Source: Actinoplanes regularis (GTDB lineage Bacteria; Actinomycetota; Actinomycetes; Mycobacteriales; Micromonosporaceae). Taken from it: a stretch of 64,000 bases of DNA. Positions 8,571 to 15,304 of this stretch are shown in pieces (position 1 is the first letter of the stretch; each line of letters starts with the position of its first letter). The position numbers and the translations under genes are program-made. Below the pieces are notes generated by a model. It worked only from the letters and a program-made list of their open reading frames with translations, was not told the origin of the DNA and did not search any database. The DNA is taken from the NCBI RefSeq assembly GCF_900188005.1, contig NZ_FZNR01000001.1:62001-126000 (forward strand). The letters are read 5' to 3'.

Positions 8571-8685
8571 TGGCCTCGCTCCGCTCGGCGGGCATTTCGC
8601 CCCTCGGGGTCGATGTCGAGAGCGTCAAAAACGACCACGCTGCGCTAGCCGTTTTTGACGCTCTCGACATCGACGGGCGAAATGC
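8571..8685. repeat. Long-hairpin intergenic element, copy 1
   Basis: A perfect 24-bp stem (arms 8610-8633 and 8650-8673) closes a 16-nt loop, ACCACGCTGCGCTAGC. An outer 11-bp stem pairs GCATTTCGCCC (8592-8602) with GGGCGAAATGC (8675-8685) across an asymmetric internal loop. A conserved flank (8571-8591) contains GCCTCGCTCCGCTCGGC. Copy 2 lies at 11080-11195 in the opposite orientation. Here the element sits between two divergent genes, so it is not simply a terminator; a mobile palindromic (REP-like) or structured element fits better. Confidence 0.88.
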
Positions 8686-8733
8686 GTGTGTGACCGTGTC
8701 GAACCGGCTACGGACAGCGGCTAGCTTTTCGGC

Positions 8734-9354
8734 ATGGAGTCACTGGAGCTGGCCGATTTCCGGGCTGCGGTCGCGCGCCACTATCTCGATGCGACCGACC
8801 TGTCGGATTTCCGCAAACGGCGCGACGAACTGTTCGCGACCCATCCGCAGTCGCCGATCCCGGTCGAGGAGCGCGGGTCGTTCGCCGGCCTGCCGTACTA
8901 CCCGGCGAACGACGCCGCGATCGTGGACGTCCCGATCGAGAGCGCCGACGGCGAGCTGGCGATCGACACCGGCGGGCCGGACGGGGTGGTCCGCTACACC
9001 CGGGCCGGGATTCTGCGGACGCCGTTCGGCGAACTCACGCTCTGGTGGATCGCCGCCTACGGCGGCGGACTGTTCCTCCCGGTTCGCGACGGGACCTGCG
9101 GCGACCAGACCTACGGCGGCGGCCGCTACCTGACCGACACCGTCAAAGGTACGCACGGCCGGGGCGTGCGGTGGCTCGGCGCCGACCGGGTCCGCCTCGA
9201 CTTCAACTACCTGTACAACCCGAGCTGCGCGTACGACCCACGCTGGGCCTGTCCCCTGGCCCCGCCGGAGAACCGGATCACGCATCCTCTCGAAGCGGGT
9301 GAGCGGGCATATCACCAGCCCGGTCGGACCAGGAGCGACCGGTGGACAGGTTGA
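8734..9354 (+). CDS. DUF1684-family protein
   Basis: The 206-residue protein has no signal peptide. The family hallmarks are visible: ELTLWWIAAYGGGLFLPVRDGT, YGGGRYLTDTVKG, LDFNYLYNPSCAYDPRW and CPLAPPENR near the end. DUF1684 proteins are common in actinobacteria and have no established function. The last 77 bp overlap the 3' end of the convergent cbiZ-like gene, so the C-terminal tail after the conserved PPEN motif is variable sequence. The start at 8734 follows the hairpin element by about 50 bp. Confidence 0.88.
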   Translation: MESLELADFRAAVARHYLDATDLSDFRKRRDELFATHPQSPIPVEERGSFAGLPYYPANDAAIVDVPIESADGELAIDTGGPDGVVRYTRAGILRTPFGELTLWWIAAYGGGLFLPVRDGTCGDQTYGGGRYLTDTVKGTHGRGVRWLGADRVRLDFNYLYNPSCAYDPRWACPLAPPENRITHPLEAGERAYHQPGRTRSDRWTG

Positions 9355-9979
9355 CGGCGCCACCGTCGCGGACGGCCTCGAAGACCGCGCGTGCCATCGG
9401 CGCACCCCACAGGGACCTGGGGCCGCCGTAGGCCGCGGGCGGGCCGTCCACCGGGCAGAGGACGCAGATCGCGTCGGTCGCGGTCCCGGTGGCGGCGAGG
9501 CCCAGCTCGGCCAGCGCCTGCGCCTTCGCCTCGGTCGCGGTGGCGACCGCGTTGACCAACGCTCCGTCTCCGAGCCGCTGCGGCACCCAGACGACGATGT
9601 TGATCGTGCCGGGCCGGTGGGCGAAACCGGTCACCCCGGACTCCGCGGCCTGGATCGGTGCACCCAGGCCGACGGTGGCGTAGACCTGCACACCGTCCTC
9701 CCACACGGACACCACATCGTGCACGTCCACGCCGGTGAGCAGACCGATCCCCGGCCCGGTGAGGTGCAGCTGCCCGGCCAGCTCGGCCAGGTGCGCCTCC
9801 GGGTCCGGGCGGGCATAGGACATCGGGACGCTCGCGTTGATCAGCCACTCGCGCGGCCCGACGCCGCCGCCGAGAACCGCGCTGGAGGCCGCGAGCACGG
9901 GCTCCGGGAACCGCCACAACAGCAGCGGCACCTCGTACCCGTCTTCCTTCCGGTGGGTCAGCGACGGCTCAGCGAACAT
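9278..9979 (-). CDS. cbiZ: Adenosylcobinamide amidohydrolase (CbiZ family)
   Basis: The 233-residue protein matches the CbiZ fold: REWLINASVP, LLTGVDVHDVVSVWEDGVQVYATVGLGAPIQA and GTINIVVWVPQRLGDGALVNAVATATEAKAQAL. CbiZ cleaves the aminopropanol side chain from adenosylcobinamide, yielding adenosylcobyric acid, so that imported cobinamide or pseudocobalamin can be remodelled. It stands alone, about 36 kb from the cob genes in this window, and no riboswitch precedes it. Its 3' end overlaps the convergent DUF1684 gene. A few CbiZ-like proteins may have other amidohydrolase roles. Confidence 0.85.
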   Translation of the reverse strand: MFAEPSLTHRKEDGYEVPLLLWRFPEPVLAASSAVLGGGVGPREWLINASVPMSYARPDPEAHLAELAGQLHLTGPGIGLLTGVDVHDVVSVWEDGVQVYATVGLGAPIQAAESGVTGFAHRPGTINIVVWVPQRLGDGALVNAVATATEAKAQALAELGLAATGTATDAICVLCPVDGPPAAYGGPRSLWGAPMARAVFEAVRDGGAVNLSTGRSWSDRAGDMPAHPLREDA

Positions 9980-10056
9980 GCCCCGAGCCTATTTGATCTG
10001 CCGGCTCCGGGGCTTTCGGCCTTATCGGAGGTCCCCGGCACCGGCACAATCAAGCT

Positions 10057-11022
10057 ATGAGCGAAGTCAAGCAGGCACTGGCCCAGGCAGCGGACGCGGC
10101 TCGATTCGCCCCCTCGATCCACAACACCCAGCCGTGGCGGTGGGTGGTCCGGGCCGATCGGCTGGAGCTGTTCGCGGTCACCGAGCGGCAGCTGACCGAG
10201 CACGACCCGCAGGCTCGGATGCTGCTGCTCAGCTGCGGTACGGCGCTGCACCACGCGCAGGTGGCGCTGAACGCGGAGGGTTGGACCTACCGGGTGGACC
10301 GGCCCGGGACCGAGCCGCTCGCGGTGATCACGCCCGCCGACCGGCGGCCCGTCGAGCCGGAGGCGACCCGGCACCTGCAGATGCTCCGGGTGCGCCGCAC
10401 CGACCGGCGCACGGTCCGCGACGAGGCGGTGTCCGAGACGGTGCTGACCGAGCTGGTCAAGACGGCCGAGCAGGCCGGCGCGCGGCTGCATGTGCTGGGC
10501 CGGGACCAGGTTCTCCAGCTGGCGGTCGCGGTCGAGCGGGCGGAGGCGACCGGGCCCTCCGACGAGCGTGACCGGCTCAGCGCGGAGCTGGCCACCTGGG
10601 TGGGTGGCGAGCGGCCGGAGGGCACCGGCATCCCGTCCTCGGCGCTGCCCGCCGAGTTGCCGTTGACCACGGTCGCGGAGCGTGACTTCCAGACCCCCGG
10701 GACGGTCCAGGCCGGTGAGGGACACGATCGTTTCGCGACGTACGCCGTTCTGTACGGCCCGGGTGACACCGAGGCGGACTGGTTGCGGGCCGGCGAGGCG
10801 CTCAGCGCGTTGTGGCTGTCGGCGACCGAGCACGCGGTGAGCGTGCTTCCGCTCAGTGCGCCGATCGAGGTCCCGTTCACCCGGGAGTCGCTGCGCTGGA
10901 TGCTGGGCGGCACCGGCGTGCCCTACCTCGCCCTCCGGCTCGGCCTCCAGGACCCGGCGCACACCGCTCCCCCACACACCCCGCGCCTCCCCGCCCCCCA
11001 GGTCATCGAACTCAAGGACTGA
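10057..11022 (+). CDS. Acg-family FMN-binding nitroreductase-like oxidoreductase
   Basis: The 321-residue protein has the Acg/nitroreductase pattern: AARFAPSIHNTQPWRW near the N terminus (FMN contact), RMLLLSCGTALHHAQVAL, RRTDRRTVRDEAV, and a C-terminal LSALWLSATEHAVSVLPLSAPIE. Acg proteins (prototype Rv2032 of Mycobacterium) are dormancy-associated flavoproteins that may sequester FMN rather than reduce nitro compounds. It starts 77 bp from the divergent cbiZ gene. Its final codons and stop are repeated twice more directly downstream. Confidence 0.88.
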   Translation: MSEVKQALAQAADAARFAPSIHNTQPWRWVVRADRLELFAVTERQLTEHDPQARMLLLSCGTALHHAQVALNAEGWTYRVDRPGTEPLAVITPADRRPVEPEATRHLQMLRVRRTDRRTVRDEAVSETVLTELVKTAEQAGARLHVLGRDQVLQLAVAVERAEATGPSDERDRLSAELATWVGGERPEGTGIPSSALPAELPLTTVAERDFQTPGTVQAGEGHDRFATYAVLYGPGDTEADWLRAGEALSALWLSATEHAVSVLPLSAPIEVPFTRESLRWMLGGTGVPYLALRLGLQDPAHTAPPHTPRLPAPQVIELKD

Positions 11023-11075
11023 CCACACCCAAACTCAAGCTGACCGCACCCAGACTCAAGGTTTGACCACACCCA
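11008..11075. repeat. 21-24-nt tandem repeat of the 3' end of the Acg-family gene
   Basis: Three units (about 11008-11031, 11032-11052, 11053-11075) share ACTCAAG, a short variable segment, TGACC and (A/G)CACCCA. Unit 1 holds the true stop codon TGA at 11020-11022. Units 2 and 3 each keep a TGA at the equivalent position. The array abuts copy 2 of the hairpin element. Confidence 0.8.
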
Positions 11076-11079
11076 CCAC

Positions 11080-11195
11080 GCATTTCGCCCGTCGATGCCG
11101 AGAGCACCAAAAACGGCTAGCGCAGCGTGGTCGTTTTTGGTGCTCTCGGCATCGACCCCCAAGGGGCGAAATGCCCGCCGAGCGAAGCGAGGCCA
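11080..11195. repeat. Long-hairpin intergenic element, copy 2 (inverted relative to copy 1)
   Basis: It has the same architecture as 8571-8685 in reverse: outer stem GCATTTCGCCC (11080-11090) with GGGCGAAATGC (11164-11174), a perfect 24-bp inner stem (11092-11115 with 11132-11155) and loop GCTAGCGCAGCGTGGT. Compared with copy 1 the stem differs at three positions, and all three are compensated on the opposite arm. It lies between two convergent genes and could also serve there as a bidirectional terminator. Confidence 0.88.
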
Positions 11196-11200
11196 TAAAC

Positions 11201-12856
11201 TCAGTGCGGGTCGCCCTCCGGGCCGTAGGCGGCGAGGAAGCGGTTGCGGAACGTGTTCATGGTCCAGATCGGGGCGTCCGCGGCCGGTTTGATGCTGCTG
11301 GTCCAGCCCCAGGAGGCGATCCGGTCGAGGACCTTGGGGTCCTTCGCGATCACCGTGATCGGCACGTCGTGGCCGGCGGTCTGGCCGACCACGACCGAGG
11401 CCGGCTGGTGATCGCCGAGGAAGACCATCACCAGGTTGTCGTCGCCGTACTTGGCGGCCCAGTCGACCAGGCTCTCGACCGAGTAGGCGGCCGCGCGGCC
11501 GTACTCGGTGCGGATCTTGGCGTCGTCCTTCCACACCTCCTTCGGTGTGGTGCTCTTCGCCATCGGGCCGAAGACGCTGCCGTCGCCCAACTGGTCCCAG
11601 TCGAGCATGCTCGGCACCGGCGCCCACGGGGTGTGGCTGGAGGTCAGGGTGATCTCGGCGAGCAGCGGGCCGCGGTTCGCCTTGCCGTACTCCATCTTCT
11701 GGAACTGCGACAGCGCGTACTGGTCGGGCATCGGTGACCAGCTGAACTGCGGGCCGTGATAGTTCAGCGCCGCCTTGTCGTAGACCTGGTCGTAGCCGTA
11801 GAACTGGCCCTCGGGCCAGGCGAAGATCACGCCCGGCTCGATACCGACCGTGCGGTACCCGGCGGTCTTGAACGACCTGGTCAGGGTGAGCCGGTCGGTC
11901 GCCATCAGGCTGCGGTACCGCGACTCGTTGTTGACCCACATCCCGGACAGGAAGGTGGAGTGGGCCAGCCAGCTGCCGCCACCGGCCGTGGGTGAGGTGA
12001 GCCATCCGCTGCGGGCGGCGAACCCGGCGGCGGCCAGCTTCTTGTCGCCGTCACCGAGCGTGGTCAGCACCGTGCTGTTGAACGCCGGGTTCTCCACCGC
12101 GTCCCGGCCGTAGCTCTCGATGAACGAGATGACCACGTCCTTGCCGCGCAGCGCGGTGAGCAACTGATCGCCCGGGACGTCCCGGTACTTGTCGTCCAGG
12201 GTCTCCGCCACGAACTTCCGCTTGTCCGCGAGGTCCCTGGGCAGCGCCAGCGCGGTGTCCTGGGCCAGGTTGGCGGCGGCGCTCGAGGCGACGGGGATGC
12301 CGCCGATCAGCTGGACGCTCATCGTGAACAGGGCGACCCAGGCCACCGAGGCCACGCCGAGGCCCGGCCAGGCGAGCTTCCGGTTCCCGGCGGCGACCGT
12401 GGTCAGCCGCATCATCGCCCAGGTCATCCCGGCGATCAGCGCGACGGTGAGCAGGACCGCACCGACCGCCACGCCGGTCGCGGACGCCTTGCCGATCGAG
12501 TCGATCAGGAAGTTGAAGCCGTCGTCGAAGAGCGTCCAGTCCAGGACCGGGTCGAACCGGCGGGCCAGCACCGCGAAGAAGCCGATGTCCACCAGCTTGA
12601 CCACGGTCAGCGCGCCGAGCAGCAGGCCCAGCCCGGCCGCCAGCCACCGGCGCCATCGGACCGGCGTGAGAAGCAGCACGACCCCGGCAATCAGCCCCTC
12701 GATCGGGATCCGCACCAGCGCGGTGTACCAGTGGTTGCCGGGCGGGAGCCGGGTGATCTGGTCCGGCAGGATCAGCGCGAGGAAGACGAGGACTGCGGCG
12801 AAACCCGTGGTCACATGGCGGATGACCCGGCGGTACGGCTTGCTTGGTTGGCTCAC
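11201..12856 (-). CDS. Membrane-anchored sulfatase/alkaline-phosphatase-superfamily protein (LtaS-like)
   Basis: The first about 200 of 551 residues contain four to five hydrophobic segments (for example GFAAVLVFLALIL, LIAGVVLLLTPV, GLLLGALTVVKLVDIGFFAVL). The outer catalytic domain follows: ISFIESYGRDAVENP, SPTAGGGSWLAHSTFLSG (nucleophile region), TVGIEPGVIFAWPEGQFYGYD, ITLTSSHTPWAPVP and VMVFLGDHQPASVV (metal-binding DH). This is the layout of LtaS-type phosphoglycerol transferases and related arylsulfatase-like proteins that modify envelope polymers. The substrate is not known, and this organism probably lacks classical lipoteichoic acid. It is divergent from the tetR gene. Confidence 0.85.
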   Translation of the reverse strand: MSQPSKPYRRVIRHVTTGFAAVLVFLALILPDQITRLPPGNHWYTALVRIPIEGLIAGVVLLLTPVRWRRWLAAGLGLLLGALTVVKLVDIGFFAVLARRFDPVLDWTLFDDGFNFLIDSIGKASATGVAVGAVLLTVALIAGMTWAMMRLTTVAAGNRKLAWPGLGVASVAWVALFTMSVQLIGGIPVASSAAANLAQDTALALPRDLADKRKFVAETLDDKYRDVPGDQLLTALRGKDVVISFIESYGRDAVENPAFNSTVLTTLGDGDKKLAAAGFAARSGWLTSPTAGGGSWLAHSTFLSGMWVNNESRYRSLMATDRLTLTRSFKTAGYRTVGIEPGVIFAWPEGQFYGYDQVYDKAALNYHGPQFSWSPMPDQYALSQFQKMEYGKANRGPLLAEITLTSSHTPWAPVPSMLDWDQLGDGSVFGPMAKSTTPKEVWKDDAKIRTEYGRAAAYSVESLVDWAAKYGDDNLVMVFLGDHQPASVVVGQTAGHDVPITVIAKDPKVLDRIASWGWTSSIKPAADAPIWTMNTFRNRFLAAYGPEGDPH

Positions 12857-12920
12857 GTTCCCTTGATACGCCAGTATGCCGCTCCGGGTTCGACGACAGG
12901 CCTATGACAAAAGTCAGTGG

Positions 12921-12940
12921 ATGAGTGAGTGCTCGCTCAT
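12921..12940. promoter_or_regulatory. Probable TetR operator
   Basis: A near-perfect palindrome, ATGAGTGAG-TG-CTCGCTCAT, has 9-bp arms with one mismatch. It ends 13 bp before the tetR start, in the 97-bp gap between tetR and the divergent sulfatase gene. Position and size fit autoregulation of the tetR-exporter operon. Confidence 0.65.
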
Positions 12941-12953
12941 TAGGGTGAACGCC

Positions 12954-13574
12954 GTGGAATCCCGACGCAGGCGACAACCGGCCCTGGCGCCGGACGATCG
13001 GCGGGCCGCGCTGATCGCGGCGACCATCCCGCTGTTGCACACCCACGGCCCCGAGGTCAGCACCCGGCAGATCGCCGATGCCGCGGGCTGCGCCGAGGGC
13101 ACCATCTTCGGTGTCTTCGACAACAAGACCCAGCTCGTCGTCTGCTCGATCATCAAAGCGCTCGACCCGCAGCCCAGCCTGGACGCGCTGGCCGCGATCG
13201 ACCGCTCCGCCGACCTGCGGACCAGGCTCGCCGAGGCAGCCGAGATCGTACATGCCCGAATGTCCGAGCACGCACAGCTTTTCCACACCGCCCGCCGGCT
13301 GATCTTCATGAACGAGGAGAACCCGGAGGCCCGCGAGAAGATGGCCGCTTCCCGGACCGTGCTGCACAACGCGGTGACCGCCGTGATCGAGCCGGACGCG
13401 GACTCACTTCGCATCTCGCCGGCCCGGGCGGCCCGCCTGCTCCTGCTCTACTGCGGCGGCGACATCTTCGGCCCGTTCGGCGACAACGAGACCAGGTTCA
13501 GCGGCGCCGACCTGGCGTCGCTGCTGCTCGACGGCATTTTTCTTTCCAACCATGGGGAGCCAGCGAAGTGCTGA
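12954..13574 (+). CDS. TetR-family transcriptional regulator
   Basis: The 206-residue protein has an N-terminal helix-turn-helix: RAALIAATIPLLHTHGPEVSTRQIADAAGCAEGTIFGVFDNKTQLV. The all-helical remainder is the ligand/dimer domain. I chose the GTG at 12954 (AGGG 8 nt upstream); an ATG at 12921 would place the palindromic operator inside the coding region. The stop overlaps the GTG of the next gene by 7 bp, so it is translationally coupled to the exporter pair. Inference: it represses its own operon until a substrate of the exporter binds. Confidence 0.9.
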   Translation: MESRRRRQPALAPDDRRAALIAATIPLLHTHGPEVSTRQIADAAGCAEGTIFGVFDNKTQLVVCSIIKALDPQPSLDALAAIDRSADLRTRLAEAAEIVHARMSEHAQLFHTARRLIFMNEENPEAREKMAASRTVLHNAVTAVIEPDADSLRISPARAARLLLLYCGGDIFGPFGDNETRFSGADLASLLLDGIFLSNHGEPAKC

Positions 13575-15304
13575 TCAAACTGCTTCGCGGGCATCTGCGA
13601 CCGTACCGGAACACGATCGGCCTGATCGTGCTCTTCCAGTTCCTGCAGACGCTCGCGACGCTCTACCTACCGACTCTGAACGCCGACATCATCGACAACG
13701 GCGTGATCAAGGGCGACACCGGCTACGTGATGCTGGTCGGCGGCGGGATGCTCGGCATCACCGTCCTGCAGATCCTCGCGCAGGGTGTCGCGGTCTACTT
13801 CGGCGCGAAAGTCGCCATGGCGGTCGGCCGGGACCTGCGGGAATCGCTCTTCGCCCAGGTCCAGACGTTCTCGGCGCGCGAGGTCGGCCAGTTCGGCGCC
13901 CCGTCGCTGATCACCCGGACCACCAACGACGTGCAGCAGATCCAGATGCTGGTGCTGCTCACGTTCACGCTGATGGTCTCCGCACCGATCATGTGCGTCG
14001 GCGGCATCGTGCTGGCGCTGCGCCAGGACGTCCCGCTCTCCGCCCTGCTCCTGGTGATCATCCCGATCCTGGTCGGCGTGGTCGGCCTGATCATCGTCCG
14101 GATGCGGCCGCTCTTCCGCAGCCTGCAGGTCAAGCTCGACCGGGTGAACCAGGTGATGCGCGAGCAGATCACCGGCATCCGGGTGATCCGGGCGTTCGTC
14201 CGGGACGAGCGTGAGCAGGCTCGTTACGACGTGGCCAACGACGACCTGACCCAGGTCTCGCTGAAGGCCGGCAAGATCATGGCGCTGATGTTCCCGACCG
14301 TGATGCTGATCGTGAACCTCTCCAGCATCGCGGTGCTCTGGTTCGGCGGGCACCGGATCGACGACGGTGCGATGCAGGTCGGCGCGCTCACCGCGTTCCT
14401 CAGCTACCTGATGCAGATCCTGATGTCGATCATGATGGCCACCTTCATGTTCATCATGATTCCGCGCGCTGAGGTCTGCGCCGAACGCATCCAGGAGGTC
14501 ATCTCGACCGAGACCTCGGTGACGCCGCCCACGGCGCCGGTCACCGAGGTGACCCGGCACGGCGAGCTGGAGCTGCGCGAGGTCAGCTTCCGCTATCCGG
14601 GGGCCGAGGCCGCGGTGCTCTCCGAGGTACGCCTGGTCGCCCACCCGCGGGAGGTCACCGCGATCATCGGGTCCACCGGCAGCGGCAAGACCACCCTGCT
14701 CAACCTGATCCCCCGGCTGTTCGACGTCACCGAGGGCACCGTGCTGGTGGACGGTGTGGACGTCCGCGAGCTCGACCCGGATCTGCTGGCCCGGCTGGTC
14801 GGCATCGTGCCGCAGCGGCCGTACCTGTTCACCGGCACGATCGCGACGAACCTGCGGTACGGCAACCCGGACGCCACCGACGAGGAGCTCTGGGAGGCGT
14901 TGGAGATCGCCCAGGCCAAGGACTTCGTCGAGGCGATGGAGAAGCAACTGGACGCCCCGATCGCACAGGGCGGCACCAACGTCTCCGGCGGTCAGCGACA
15001 GCGGCTGGCGATCGCCCGGGCCCTGGTGCACCGGCCGGAGATCTACCTGTTCGACGACTCGTTCTCGGCGCTCGACTACGCCACCGACGCGGCGCTGCGG
15101 GCGGCGCTCACCGACCACATCGCGGACGCGACCGTGGTGATCGTGGCGCAGCGGGTCAGCACCATCCGGGACGCCGACCGGATCATCGTGCTGGACGACG
15201 GCAAGGTCGTCGGCACCGGTACGCACAACGAACTCATGGACGGCAATCCGACGTACCGGGAAATCGTTCTTTCGCAGCTCACCGAGCAGGAGGCCGCCGC
15301 ATGA
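13568..15304 (+). CDS. ABC exporter half-transporter, degenerate-site subunit
   Basis: The 578-residue type I exporter has six membrane helices (residues about 15-310) and one ATPase domain: Walker A GSTGSGKTTL, Q loop VPQRPYLF, signature VSGGQRQRLAIARAL and Walker B IYLFDDSFSALD. Asp replaces the catalytic Glu after Walker B, as in the degenerate subunit of heterodimeric exporters such as TM287/288 and LmrCD. It overlaps tetR by 7 bp and the second half-transporter by 4 bp, so the two should form one heterodimer. The substrate is unknown; lipophilic drugs are typical of the class. Confidence 0.92.
   Translation: MLIKLLRGHLRPYRNTIGLIVLFQFLQTLATLYLPTLNADIIDNGVIKGDTGYVMLVGGGMLGITVLQILAQGVAVYFGAKVAMAVGRDLRESLFAQVQTFSAREVGQFGAPSLITRTTNDVQQIQMLVLLTFTLMVSAPIMCVGGIVLALRQDVPLSALLLVIIPILVGVVGLIIVRMRPLFRSLQVKLDRVNQVMREQITGIRVIRAFVRDEREQARYDVANDDLTQVSLKAGKIMALMFPTVMLIVNLSSIAVLWFGGHRIDDGAMQVGALTAFLSYLMQILMSIMMATFMFIMIPRAEVCAERIQEVISTETSVTPPTAPVTEVTRHGELELREVSFRYPGAEAAVLSEVRLVAHPREVTAIIGSTGSGKTTLLNLIPRLFDVTEGTVLVDGVDVRELDPDLLARLVGIVPQRPYLFTGTIATNLRYGNPDATDEELWEALEIAQAKDFVEAMEKQLDAPIAQGGTNVSGGQRQRLAIARALVHRPEIYLFDDSFSALDYATDAALRAALTDHIADATVVIVAQRVSTIRDADRIIVLDDGKVVGTGTHNELMDGNPTYREIVLSQLTEQEAAA

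Noticed and set aside
8527..8670. Longer N terminus of the methyltransferase
   Set aside because: The extra codons lie in the hairpin element and its flank, which recurs at 11.1 kb outside any gene, so they are unlikely to be coding.
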